From NCBI RefSeq assembly GCF_014646055.1, contig NZ_BMMS01000002.1, positions 313,770 through 377,769 on the forward strand: 64,000 nt of DNA, read 5' to 3'. The translations under genes were made by a program, and so were the position numbers. Numbering within the stretch: the stretch's first letter is position 1; every line of letters starts with the position of its first letter. This stretch comes from Wenjunlia tyrosinilytica. Its GTDB lineage: Bacteria > Actinomycetota > Actinomycetes > Streptomycetales > Streptomycetaceae. The notes beneath the pieces are model-generated. The model saw nothing but the letters and a program-made list of their open reading frames with translations. It had not been told where the DNA came from and did no database searches. Positions 26,076 through 34,331 of this stretch are shown one piece after another.

Positions 26076-27101
26076 CTACCCGAAGAAGACCCCGGCCTCC
26101 GCGTACAGCGACGGGTCGACCGTCTTGAGCTGGGCTGTCGCGTCCGCGATCGGCACCCTCACGATGTCCGTGCCGCGCAGCGCCACCATCTTGCCGAAGT
26201 CGCCTTCCCGGACGGCGTCGATGGCGTGCAGGCCGAAGCGCGTGGCGAGCCAGCGGTCGAACGCGCTCGGGGTGCCGCCGCGCTGGATGTGGCCGAGGAC
26301 CGTGGTCCTGGCCTCCTTGCCCGTCTTGGCCTCGATGGACTTGGCCAGCCACTCGCCGATGCCGGACAGCCGCACATGGCCGAACGAGTCCAGCGACTCG
26401 TCCTTGGTGACCATCTGCCCCTCCTTGGGCACCGCGCCCTCGGCCGCCACGATGATCGGCGCGTACTTGATCTTGAACCGGTTCTCCACCCACTGGCACA
26501 CCTCGTCGAGGTCGAAGCGCTGCTCGGGGATGAGGATGACATTGGCGCCGCCGGCCAGCCCCGCGTGCAGGGCGATCCACCCGGCATGGCGCCCCATGAC
26601 CTCCACGACGAGCACACGCCGGTGGGACTCGGCGGTGGTGTGGAGGCGGTCGATCGCCTCGGTGGCGATGTTGACGGCGGTGTCGAAGCCGAAGGTGTAG
26701 TCGGTGGCGGACAGGTCGTTGTCGATGGTCTTGGGAACGCCGACGGTGTTGACGCCGAACTCCACCAGCTGGGCCGCGACCCCCAGGGTGTCCTCGCCAC
26801 CGATCGCGATGAGGGCGTCCACGTCGTACTTGACCATGTTGTCCTTGATGCGCCGGACCCCGTCCTCGACCTTCAGCGGGTTGGTCCGCGAGGAGCCGAG
26901 GATGGTGCCGCCGCGAGGCAGGATGCCGCGCACCGCCGGAATGTCCAGCACCATGGTGTCGCCTTCGAGGGGGCCGCGCCAGCCGTCGCGGAAGCCCACG
27001 AACTCATACCCGTGCTCCTGCGTGCCCTTGCGGACGGCGGCGCGGATCACCGCGTTGAGGCCGGGGCAGTCCCCGCCGCCGGTCAGTACTCCGATACGCA
27101 T
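26076..27101 (-). CDS. pfkA: 6-phosphofructokinase (group III; donor-site residues of PPi type)
   Basis: Phosphorylates fructose 6-phosphate at C1 in glycolysis. The 341-aa protein opens MRIGVLTGGGDCPGLNAVIR and has the catalytic TIDND (residues 125-129) and MGRHAGW motifs. At the phosphoryl-donor site it reads GGEDT with Asp104 and GVPK with Lys124. E. coli numbering coincides here, and E. coli ATP-PFK has Gly at both. Asp104 with Lys124 is the classic signature of pyrophosphate-dependent enzymes such as that of Amycolatopsis, whereas the ATP-dependent actinobacterial enzymes I recall have GGEGT. The start at 27101 is chosen by homology and GGGATG upstream. The donor therefore remains open. 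Confidence 0.92.
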   Translation of the reverse strand: MRIGVLTGGGDCPGLNAVIRAAVRKGTQEHGYEFVGFRDGWRGPLEGDTMVLDIPAVRGILPRGGTILGSSRTNPLKVEDGVRRIKDNMVKYDVDALIAIGGEDTLGVAAQLVEFGVNTVGVPKTIDNDLSATDYTFGFDTAVNIATEAIDRLHTTAESHRRVLVVEVMGRHAGWIALHAGLAGGANVILIPEQRFDLDEVCQWVENRFKIKYAPIIVAAEGAVPKEGQMVTKDESLDSFGHVRLSGIGEWLAKSIEAKTGKEARTTVLGHIQRGGTPSAFDRWLATRFGLHAIDAVREGDFGKMVALRGTDIVRVPIADATAQLKTVDPSLYAEAGVFFG

Positions 27102-27242
27102 GGAATCATCCCTTCCGAGCGCTGGCTCCAACGCGGCAACGCTAGCGGCGTTCGAGCCCTGGAGGGATCACCTGGGAAGCGGATTCCTTTGTTTGAAGGG
27201 GTGGCCGACAGACGGTATTCACCCTCACGGGGGGCCTCGTTG

Positions 27243-27938
27243 CTACTCGCCGTCCAACCCGCGTTCGATGGCGTACCGGACCAGCTCCACCCGGTTGTGC
27301 AGCTGGAGCTTGCCGAGGGTGTTCTGAACGTGGTTCTGCACGGTCCGGTGCGAGATCACCAGCCGCTCGGCGATCTGCTTGTAGGACAGGCCCTTGGCGA
27401 CCAGGCGCAGCACCTCGGTCTCCCGCTCGGTCAGGCTCGGCGCGGCGGGCTCGTCCGCCGCCCTCGGCGCGGGATCCGAGGCCAGCCGCCGGTACTCACC
27501 GAGGACGAGACCGGCCAGCCCCGGGGTGAACACGGGGTCGCCGACGGCGGTCCTGGCCACGGCGTCCAGCAGCTCCTCGCGGCCCGCCGACTTCAGGAGG
27601 TAACCGGTGGCGCCCGACTTCACCGCCTCGAGAACGTCCTCGTGCTCACCGCTCGCGGACAGGACCAGGACGCGCAGCGCCGGGTCGTTGCCGACCAGTT
27701 CCTTGCACACGGCGACGCCCGGCAGACCGGGGAGGTTGAGGTCGAGCACCAGCACCTGGGGCATCACGGCGCGCGCCCGGCGCACCGCCTCGTGGCCTTC
27801 GCCGGCCGTGGCCACGACGTCGTACCCGGCGTCGGACAGGTCGCGGGCGACCGCGTCCCGCCACATCGGGTGGTCGTCCACCACCATGACCCGGACGGCG
27901 CCCGGGGTCCCCGCCCGCCCCGGCTCGGACTCAGCCAC
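27243..27938 (-). CDS. macR: NarL/LuxR-family response regulator MacR
   Basis: A 231-aa protein with an N-terminal receiver domain (VRVMVVDDHPMWRDAV; phospho-acceptor Asp in VLVLDLNLPG; about residues 15-135) and a C-terminal LuxR HTH (LTEREVLRLVAKGLSYKQIAERL type; about 160-220). The GTG start at 27938 overlaps the stop of the sensor kinase gene by 8 bases (GTGGCTGA), so they are translationally coupled. The order pfkA - regulator - kinase - plsC matches S. coelicolor macRS (SCO2120-2121 as recalled), which affects morphogenesis, actinorhodin and cell-envelope lipoproteins. The symbol is assigned by that context. Confidence 0.85.
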   Translation of the reverse strand: MAESEPGRAGTPGAVRVMVVDDHPMWRDAVARDLSDAGYDVVATAGEGHEAVRRARAVMPQVLVLDLNLPGLPGVAVCKELVGNDPALRVLVLSASGEHEDVLEAVKSGATGYLLKSAGREELLDAVARTAVGDPVFTPGLAGLVLGEYRRLASDPAPRAADEPAAPSLTERETEVLRLVAKGLSYKQIAERLVISHRTVQNHVQNTLGKLQLHNRVELVRYAIERGLDGE

Positions 27939-29148
27939 TGAACCGCTCCCTCGTCTTGCCTGCCTCATGCGTCTTCCCCGCCGGGGCCGCCCCGCGGGGG
28001 ACCCGCATCTCGACCTCGGCGCCCTGGCCGGGCACCGAGACGAGCTCGACGCTGCCGCCCAGGTCACGCAGTCTGCCCCGGATCGACTGGCTCACTCCGA
28101 GCCTGCCCTCTCGTTCGGCATCCGCCAACCGCTCCGCCGCGAAACCGGGACCGTCGTCGCGAACGCTGACGAGGACCTCGTCGCCCTCGTCCTCCACCAG
28201 GATCCAGGCCCGGGCCCCGTCCCCGGCATGCCGTCGTACGTTGTCCAGCGCCGCCCCCACGGCCGCCGCCACCTCGGCGGCGGCGTGCGCGTCGAGCAGG
28301 ACGGGCGTCCCGGGTGAGGAGACGGTGACCTTGGCGCCCGCCAGCGGCCCGAGCAGCGAACGCAGATCACGCGGTCCGCCGTCGGGGACCTGCGGGCCGG
28401 CCTCGGCGCGCAGGTCGCCGTCCTCGGCGAGCCGGGCGTCCGGGAGGCCGGTCACCAGCGCCCGCAGAGCCGCTTCCTGCTCCCCGGCCATCCTGCCCAG
28501 CTCGGCCGCCTCGCCGCCGACCTCGTTGCCGCGCCGCTGCACCATCGCCAGGACCTGAAGGACACTGTCGTGGATGTCACGGGCGAGGCGTTCGCGCTCG
28601 CGGGTCGCGGCCTCGATCCTCAGGGCGCGGGCGAGGGTCGCCTCGCTGGCGCGGGCGAGTTCGACGACGTAGCCGACGGCGGTGCTGGCGATGAACAGCA
28701 GGACTATGTTGTGCACGTTCCGCTCGGTGAACCGGCCGCGCTCGATCACATTCGAGACCCCGATCAGCGCCGAGGCGAACGCGCCCCAGCGCCAGCCGCC
28801 CTTGATGGCGAACGCGAGCACCGAGCTGGCCGCCCAGATCGTGGGCAGCGTCGCCTGGCCGTCGAGCACCCGGTCCGGGTCGTCGAGCAGCCTGGTCAGC
28901 AGGATGCCCGCGAGGGCGACCCCCATGTCGGCGCACAGGAAGCGCTTGGTGCAGCGCTCGGCGGAGCCGACGCGGGGCAGGGTGGCCAGCGACCATACGG
29001 TGAGCGCGCCCATGTAGATCCAGCCGCCGACCGGATGCCGGTACTCGCCGAACAGCGTCACGTACCGGAAGAGCGCGTAGGCGAGCGTGAAGAGGCGGAA
29101 GACGGTGAGCGCACGCCACAGCGGCTGCTCGACCGAGATCGACGACAT
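27931..29148 (-). CDS. macS: Sensor histidine kinase MacS
   Basis: A 405-aa kinase. The N-terminal half has five to six hydrophobic segments (about residues 15-170), then a HisKA_3 dimerisation domain with phospho-acceptor His in ERLARDIHDSVLQVLAMV (about 185-202), and a HATPase_c domain with NVRRHAG (N box) and DDGPGF (about 280-385). NarL-type kinases of this form pair with LuxR-type regulators; the partner gene overlaps the stop codon. The sensing part is nearly all membrane with short loops, suggesting an intramembrane or envelope signal. Confidence 0.88.
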   Translation of the reverse strand: MSSISVEQPLWRALTVFRLFTLAYALFRYVTLFGEYRHPVGGWIYMGALTVWSLATLPRVGSAERCTKRFLCADMGVALAGILLTRLLDDPDRVLDGQATLPTIWAASSVLAFAIKGGWRWGAFASALIGVSNVIERGRFTERNVHNIVLLFIASTAVGYVVELARASEATLARALRIEAATRERERLARDIHDSVLQVLAMVQRRGNEVGGEAAELGRMAGEQEAALRALVTGLPDARLAEDGDLRAEAGPQVPDGGPRDLRSLLGPLAGAKVTVSSPGTPVLLDAHAAAEVAAAVGAALDNVRRHAGDGARAWILVEDEGDEVLVSVRDDGPGFAAERLADAEREGRLGVSQSIRGRLRDLGGSVELVSVPGQGAEVEMRVPRGAAPAGKTHEAGKTRERFSG

Positions 29149-29184
29149 CCCCCGCCCCCTCCCCCGCTGCCCCGTTCCCGGAGA

Positions 29185-30033
29185 CTAGTCGCCCTTGCCC
29201 AAGTCGCCCTCGGGCAACCGGTCGCCCTTGGACAAGCCGCCCTCGGACAAGTCACCCTCGGACAAGCCGCCCTCGGGGCGGCCCGCGTCGCCGCCGTGCT
29301 CCCTGTGCTCCTTGTGCTCGGCCTTCCTGGCCGCCTCTTCCTTCTTCTTCGCTTCCTCGATCTGGCGCTTGGCGGCAGTCGCGTAGATGTCCACGTACTC
29401 CTGCCCCGACAGCTTCATGATCTCGTACATGACCTCGTCGGTCACCGACCGGAGGATGAAGCGGTCGTTCTCCATGCCCTGGTAGCGGCTGAAGTCCAGC
29501 GGTTTGCCGATACGGATGCCCGGCCGCATCAGCTTGGGCATCACCTGCCCAGGCGGCTGGATCTTCTCCGTGTCGATCATCGCCACGGGAATCACCGGGG
29601 CCCCGGTGGCCAGCGCGATCCTGGCCAGGCCGCCCGGCTTGCCCCGGTACAGCCGCCCGTCCGGCGAACGCGTGCCCTCGGGGTAGATGCCGAACAGCTC
29701 CCCGGCCTCCAGCACCTGGATACCGCTGCGGATCGCGGCCTCCCCCGCACCCCGCACACCGGACCTGTCGACCGGCAGCTGACCCACGCCCTTGAAGAAC
29801 GCGGCGGTCAGACGGCCCTTGACACCCTTGCCGGTGAAGTACTCCGCCTTCGCCACAAAGGTGATCTTGCGATTGACCATCGACGGGAGGAAGAACGAGT
29901 CCGAGAAGGACAGGTGGTTGCTCGCGATGATGGCCGGCCCCTCCTGCGGGATGTTCTCCAGACCCTCCACCCACGGGCGGAAGGAAACGCGGAGAAGGGA
30001 GCCGATGGACAGCTTCATCATGCCGTAGAACAA
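29185..30033 (-). CDS. 1-acyl-sn-glycerol-3-phosphate acyltransferase (PlsC-like)
   Basis: Transfers an acyl chain to lysophosphatidate in phospholipid synthesis. The family motifs are NHLSFSDSFF (NHx4D, about residues 40-49) and YPEGTRSPDGRLYRG (about 116-130). The TTG start at 30033 is supported by AGGAGG 7 bases upstream. The last 50 residues are a charged Lys/Glu/Ala helix (KRQIEEAKKKEEAARKAEHK) followed by short SEGDL/SKGD-type repeats encoded by near-identical 15-base units around 29230-29275, outside the catalytic fold. The substrate is inferred from family only. Confidence 0.88.
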   Translation of the reverse strand: MFYGMMKLSIGSLLRVSFRPWVEGLENIPQEGPAIIASNHLSFSDSFFLPSMVNRKITFVAKAEYFTGKGVKGRLTAAFFKGVGQLPVDRSGVRGAGEAAIRSGIQVLEAGELFGIYPEGTRSPDGRLYRGKPGGLARIALATGAPVIPVAMIDTEKIQPPGQVMPKLMRPGIRIGKPLDFSRYQGMENDRFILRSVTDEVMYEIMKLSGQEYVDIYATAAKRQIEEAKKKEEAARKAEHKEHREHGGDAGRPEGGLSEGDLSEGGLSKGDRLPEGDLGKGD

Positions 30034-30170
30034 CCGAGGACCTCCTGTGTCTGACGCTAGACCTTATTACCGTTTCCGGCCTGCGCCGCCCCCCTCATAC
30101 TGTCGGTACCGGTCGAGTAGCATTCGCCCCACTGGCCGCCCACCCTCCCATCACTCCTCGAGGAGCCCAG

Positions 30171-30926
30171 GTGCCGCTGATCCCCGGAGCCGAGCCGTTC
30201 CGCCACGACGGCGGCGAGGTCGGCGTGGTGCTGTGTCACGGTTTCACCGGTTCGCCGCAGTCGCTGCGCCCGTGGGCCGACTACCTGGCGGCCAAGGGTC
30301 TGACGGTCTCGCTCCCCCTCCTGCCCGGCCACGGCACACGCTGGCAGGACATGCAGGCCACCCGGTGGGAGGACTGGTACGCGGAGATCGACCGCGAGGT
30401 CCGGACCCTTTCCGACCGCTGCAAGCACGTCTTCGTCTTCGGGCTGTCGATGGGCGGCACCCTTACCCTGCACACCGCGGCGCGGCACGGCGCCGCCATC
30501 ACCGGCATCGCCCTGGTGAACCCCTCGGTCCGGGCGGACCAGAAGATGATCGGCGCCGTCCCGGCCCTGCGCCACCTCGTCCCCTCCGTGCAGGGCATCA
30601 CGAACGACATCGCCCTGGAGGGCTCGCAGGAGGTCGGCTACGACCGGGTGCCGCTGCACGCCCTCTACTCCCTCAGCCGGTTCTGGAAGGTCGTCCACGA
30701 CGAACTGCCGCAGGTGACGCAGCCGGTGCTCCTGATGCGCAGCCCGCAGGACCATGTCGTCTCGCCGGAGAACTCAACGATCGTGCTGAGTCGGATCTCC
30801 GCCACCGATGTGACGGATGTGGTCCTGGAGCGCAGTTACCACGTGGCCACCCTCGACCACGACGCCGAGCGCATCTTCGAGGCGAGCTGGGAGTTCGTCC
30901 AGCGGCTGGGGGCGGACAGTGCCTGA
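30171..30926 (+). CDS. Alpha/beta-hydrolase (carboxylesterase/monoacylglycerol-lipase type)
   Basis: A 251-aa serine hydrolase: oxyanion motif LCHGFTGSP near residue 22, nucleophile Ser in FGLSMGG near residue 93, acid Asp in RSPQDHVV near 194, and His in RSYHVATLDHD near 224. It resembles thermostable monoglyceride lipases/Est30-type esterases. The GTG at 30171 has GAGGAG upstream. The following membrane-protein gene starts inside its last codons (8-base overlap), so they form an operon. The divergent neighbour is the PlsC-like gene, hinting at lipid metabolism. Confidence 0.85.
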   Translation: MPLIPGAEPFRHDGGEVGVVLCHGFTGSPQSLRPWADYLAAKGLTVSLPLLPGHGTRWQDMQATRWEDWYAEIDREVRTLSDRCKHVFVFGLSMGGTLTLHTAARHGAAITGIALVNPSVRADQKMIGAVPALRHLVPSVQGITNDIALEGSQEVGYDRVPLHALYSLSRFWKVVHDELPQVTQPVLLMRSPQDHVVSPENSTIVLSRISATDVTDVVLERSYHVATLDHDAERIFEASWEFVQRLGADSA

Positions 30927-31470
30927 GGAGCGTGACGAGCGCGACCGCGGCCAGGAGGAAGAGGACGCAGTCTGGCAGCAGTTGGTGGCCTCGTTCGACG
31001 ACGAGCCCGCGGAGGACGCCTCCTGGCCGGAGGCGGAGGGGCTGGCCGAAGACGACGACTTCAGGGACGACGACGCCGGGGACGACGACGCCCTCGGCTT
31101 CGACAACGGGGTCAATACGACCCGCAGCATCGTCATCGCGACCGGTCCTGTCCACAAGCCCTCGGACACCGGCCCTCGCGAGCTCGGTCCCCGCGACTTC
31201 GAGCCCGACGAGGAGGACGAGGGGCACTTCGTCCCGCCTCCACCGCCGCCGCTGCCCAAGCTCGACACCACGTCGAAGTTCGCCTGGCTGGCGGTGCTCG
31301 GCGGCCCGCTCCTGCTGTTCGTGATGGTGCTGCTCCGCCAGGAGATCACCTGGTGGATGACGACCCTCGGCGTGGGCGGCTTCCTCGGCGGCTTCGCGAC
31401 GCTCGTGGCCCGGATGGGCAACGGGGACGAGGACGAGGACGACGACCCGCACGGCGGCGCGGTCGTCTGA
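30919..31470 (+). CDS. Acidic membrane protein with two transmembrane helices
   Basis: A 183-aa protein. The first 115 residues are very acidic and probably disordered (EEEDAVWQQL, EDDDFRDDDAGDDDALG), with a Pro-run (PPPPPPLPKL) just before two membrane helices (about 121-141 and 147-167) and an acidic tail (GNGDEDEDDDPHGG). The GTG at 30919 overlaps the hydrolase stop. No catalytic motif is seen. It is conserved in position in Streptomyces as I recall; function unknown. Confidence 0.8.
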   Translation: MPEERDERDRGQEEEDAVWQQLVASFDDEPAEDASWPEAEGLAEDDDFRDDDAGDDDALGFDNGVNTTRSIVIATGPVHKPSDTGPRELGPRDFEPDEEDEGHFVPPPPPPLPKLDTTSKFAWLAVLGGPLLLFVMVLLRQEITWWMTTLGVGGFLGGFATLVARMGNGDEDEDDDPHGGAVV

Positions 31471-31531
31471 GCCCGCGAGCCCAGCAGCACGCCGCACCCA
31501 TCCGTCGGCGCCACCGGGCGCGACCGGAACC

Positions 31532-31798
31532 TCAGCCCGGCCAGGTCCCCGTGACCCTGCGGGTGGCCACCGCGCCACCCCGCTCCACGGCGGCCCTGAC
31601 CACCGAGAAGATGAGCCCTTCGAGGGCGGCGGCCAGCATGATCTGCGGCCAGCCGCGGTCCTCGTCGGTGGCGTCCGGAGCGTCGTCCTCGTGCCCTGCG
31701 GCCTTCCACACCCGCTTGAACAGCGCCCCGGCCACCAGTCCGCCGACCGCTCCCAGCGTCATACCGACCGGCTTGTAGAGCACCTTCACCGCCTTCAT
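31532..31798 (-). CDS. DUF4235 membrane protein
   Basis: An 88-aa protein with two hydrophobic helices (VGMTLGAVGGLVAGALF about residues 11-27; LAAALEGLIFSVVRAAV about 54-70), the DUF4235 layout. Its ATG overlaps the stop of the upstream gene by one base (TGATG), so the two are coupled. Function unknown. Confidence 0.8.
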   Translation of the reverse strand: MKAVKVLYKPVGMTLGAVGGLVAGALFKRVWKAAGHEDDAPDATDEDRGWPQIMLAAALEGLIFSVVRAAVERGGAVATRRVTGTWPG

Positions 31799-32196
31799 CA
31801 GCGCTTCCCCCGGCGGGAGCGGCGACGGGCGACGAGGACGACGACGAACGCGGCAACACCGGCGGCCGCCATCGGACCGCGGTTGCGGCGGGCGGTCCGC
31901 GCCGCCTGCTCGGCCGTCTCCCGTACATGGTCCGGGGTGTTGTTCTGCACGGTCGTCGCGACCGTGGCGGCGGCCCCGGCCAAGTGCTCCTTCGCCTGCG
32001 CCGTCTTCTCCAGCAGCTGCTCCGGCGCCTTCTCCTGAGCGGCGCGCACGGCGTGCGCCGCCTGCTCGCGAACGTGTCCCGCCTGCTCGCGCACATGCTC
32101 CGCCTGCTCGCGCACATGCCCGGCCAAGCCGGCTGTCCTGTCCCTCAGTTGGGAACCCACCTGCTGAGCCCGCGCCTTGCCCTCGGAAATCGCCAT
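31798..32196 (-). CDS. Amphipathic-repeat protein with C-terminal membrane anchor (DUF3618-like)
   Basis: A 132-aa product. The first 95 residues form an Ala/Gln/Glu amphipathic helix with tandem HVREQA units (GHVREQAEHVREQAGHVREQ). One membrane helix follows near residues 108-123 (MAAAGVAAFVVVLVA) and an Arg-rich tail (RRRSRRGKR). GGAGGAAGG precedes the ATG. This helix-plus-anchor layout is seen in DUF3618 and other envelope-stress helpers; assignment is by appearance only. Coupled to the DUF4235 gene. Confidence 0.7.
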   Translation of the reverse strand: MAISEGKARAQQVGSQLRDRTAGLAGHVREQAEHVREQAGHVREQAAHAVRAAQEKAPEQLLEKTAQAKEHLAGAAATVATTVQNNTPDHVRETAEQAARTARRNRGPMAAAGVAAFVVVLVARRRSRRGKR

Positions 32197-32360
32197 GTCC
32201 GTCCTTCCTCCGTGCGGACCGCGTTGACGGCCTTCAGTTGTGCTTGTCCGGTTGTTGCCCCCGCTTACCCCGCCACCTCGGATCCAGTCCCCGAGGCGCC
32301 CACCGGGGCGCTCACCGGGCCTGGAGGTTCGAAGTCGCGCTCAGCGGAAACGCGCCGGAC

Positions 32361-33548
32361 ATGGCACACATCGGCAAGGACCGGCACAGCGAAGACCCCG
32401 CCAGGACCGACGCCCCGCACACGACCGACGAGACCTCCGCCGTGGGCCCCGCCCCCGAGGTGGAGGCGCGGGCACCCGACGCGTTCACCGACCTCCAGGC
32501 GCGCTCGTGGCGGGCCATAGTGCGCCGCACGTGCAAGGAGTTCCTCGAGGACGAGCTCCCCGACCGCGCCGCCGCCCTGACCTACTACGGCGTGCTCTCC
32601 CTCTTTCCGGCCATGCTCGTGCTGGTGTCCCTGCTCGGCGTGGCCGGGGAGTCGGCGACGAAGAAGGTCCTGGACAACCTCGAACAGCTCACCCCCGGCT
32701 CGACACGCGACATCATCACCAACGCCGTCGAGCAACTCCAGGCCGGCAGCGGCGCGGGCGGAGTGCTGGCCGTCCTCGGCCTGCTCGGCGCCCTGTGGTC
32801 GGCCTCCGGGTACGTAGGCGCGTTCATCCGCGCCAGCAACGCCGTCTACGACATCCGCGAGGGCCGCCCCGTCTGGAAGCTCACCCCGCTGCGGCTCGCT
32901 GTGACGGTGGTGCTGATGGTCCTGCTGTGCGCCAGCGCGGTGATCGTGGTGTTCACCGGAGGACTGGCCGACCAGGTGGGAAAGGCCATCGGGATGGGCC
33001 ACGCGGCACTGACCGCGTGGTCGATCGCCAAGTGGCCGGTCCTCGTCGTCCTCGTCGTCCTGATGATCGCGATCCTGTACTGGGCCTCACCCAATGCCAA
33101 GCTGCGAGGGTTCCGCTGGATGACCCCGGGCAGCGCCCTCGCCCTGGCCATCTGGATCGTCGCCTCGGCGGGCTTCGCGCTCTACGTCGCCAACTTCGGC
33201 TCGTACAACAAGACCTACGGCACCCTCGCCGGAGTGATCGTCTTCCTGGTCTGGCTGTGGCTGTCGAATCTGGCGATCCTGCTCGGCCTCGAGTTCGACG
33301 CGGAGATGACCCGCGAACGCGCCATCGCGGGCGGTCACCCGGAGGACGAGGAGCCCTATGTCGAGCCCCGCGACATCGCCAAATGGCCGGAGGAGGAGAA
33401 GCCCGAAGAGCCCGCGGGCGCCGAGCAGCCCGCAGGCCGCGAACAGCCCGCAGGCGCCGAGCAGCCCGCAGGCGCCGGCCGGCCTGAAGGCCCCGAGCTC
33501 TCCGAGGCACGCGGCGACGAGGCCCGCCCCCGACAGGAGCAGCCCTAG
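32361..33548 (+). CDS. YihY/BrkB-family membrane protein
   Basis: A 395-aa integral membrane protein with about six hydrophobic segments (residues 75-315). The family motif RAAALTYYGVLSLFPAMLVLV is at about 70-90, and GYVGAFIRASNAVYD and GTLAGVIVFLVWLWLSNLAILLG follow. The family was once named ribonuclease BN, but these are membrane proteins of unclear function. The ATG at 32361 is the first methionine before the conserved part; its ribosome-binding site is weak. The C-terminal 60 residues are a hydrophilic tail with EQPAG repeats. Confidence 0.88.
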   Translation: MAHIGKDRHSEDPARTDAPHTTDETSAVGPAPEVEARAPDAFTDLQARSWRAIVRRTCKEFLEDELPDRAAALTYYGVLSLFPAMLVLVSLLGVAGESATKKVLDNLEQLTPGSTRDIITNAVEQLQAGSGAGGVLAVLGLLGALWSASGYVGAFIRASNAVYDIREGRPVWKLTPLRLAVTVVLMVLLCASAVIVVFTGGLADQVGKAIGMGHAALTAWSIAKWPVLVVLVVLMIAILYWASPNAKLRGFRWMTPGSALALAIWIVASAGFALYVANFGSYNKTYGTLAGVIVFLVWLWLSNLAILLGLEFDAEMTRERAIAGGHPEDEEPYVEPRDIAKWPEEEKPEEPAGAEQPAGREQPAGAEQPAGAGRPEGPELSEARGDEARPRQEQP

Positions 33549-33576
33549 GACACGACAGGGCCAGCCCTAGGACACG
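33541..33576. repeat. 14-bp direct repeat carrying both stop codons of a convergent pair
   Basis: AGCCCTAGGACACG occurs at 33541-33554 and 33563-33576. The first copy supplies the TAG of the + strand BrkB gene (33546-33548). The second supplies, through the CCTAGG palindrome, the TAG of the - strand endonuclease-like gene (33567-33569). Only 18 bases separate the genes and no terminator hairpin is seen. Confidence 0.8.
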
Positions 33577-34328
33577 CCCCGCGCCGGCAGCCGCAGCGCC
33601 GCCAGCACCGGCAGATGGTCGGTGGCCGCCCTCAGATCGGCCTCCTCCACCCCCGGCATGCCGTGCGGCACCCCGCAGCCCAGGATCTCCACCTGCGGCG
33701 AGGTGAAGACGCCGTCGATGCGCTGGTACGGATCGACGGCCGTCGAGGTGTCAGTGCCGCCCCACGGCGCGGCCTCGTGCGCGTCCCGCAGCCCCCCGGC
33801 CACGCGCTGCCAGCTCTTGCCGTCGGGGCGGTCGTTGAGGTCGCCCGCGGCGACGGTGCACCGCTCGCCACTGGCCTCCAGTCGCCCGAGCAGCGCCCCC
33901 GCCTGGTCGTAGCGCTCGTCCGCGTCCAGGCTCAGATGGCAGCTGACGACCGCCAGCCGGGCCCGGCCGAACCGGAGCGTGGCCGTGGCGAACCCCCGCC
34001 GGTGCAGTCCGGGGGTGTGCGGGAGAAGGACATCCTCCGCGCGGACCACCGTGGCCCTCAGGGAGGACATGATCATCGGTCCGGCGGCCGTGGCGCCGCC
34101 GGTCACCACGACGAGCCCGCAGTCGCGGGCCAGCCATGACGTCTTCTTGCGCCAGCGGAAGAACCGCGGCGCCTCCTGGACGCACACGATGTCGGGGGCG
34201 CAGGCCCGGATCACCCGGACCAGCGCCTCCCGGTCGTCCCTCAGGGAACGGACGTTGTAGCTGAGCAGGCGGACCACCGCCGAGCCGTCCGGCTCGGTGC
34301 GCGAGGCGGGGAGGTCGGCGGTGGCCAT
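33567..34328 (-). CDS. Endonuclease/exonuclease/phosphatase (EEP) family protein
   Basis: A 253-aa DNase I-like fold protein. The motif order is complete: LLSYNVRSLRDD (Asn, about residue 24), IVCVQEAP (metal-binding Glu, about 51), VVSCHLSLD (His, about 127), AAGDLNDRP (Asp/Asn, about 160), RIDGVFTS (about 204) and ATDHLPVLA (Asp-His, about 236). No signal peptide or membrane segment is seen. The substrate could be nucleic acid or a phosphoester. It lies 3 bases upstream of glkA's end on the same strand, with glkA transcribed first. Confidence 0.85.
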   Translation of the reverse strand: MATADLPASRTEPDGSAVVRLLSYNVRSLRDDREALVRVIRACAPDIVCVQEAPRFFRWRKKTSWLARDCGLVVVTGGATAAGPMIMSSLRATVVRAEDVLLPHTPGLHRRGFATATLRFGRARLAVVSCHLSLDADERYDQAGALLGRLEASGERCTVAAGDLNDRPDGKSWQRVAGGLRDAHEAAPWGGTDTSTAVDPYQRIDGVFTSPQVEILGCGVPHGMPGVEEADLRAATDHLPVLAALRLPARGVS

Positions 34329-34331
34329 CGG

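Noticed and set aside
30817..30918. N-terminal extension of the acidic membrane protein
   Set aside because: It overlaps the hydrolase gene out of frame. GTG 30919 with an 8-base stop/start overlap is the better start.
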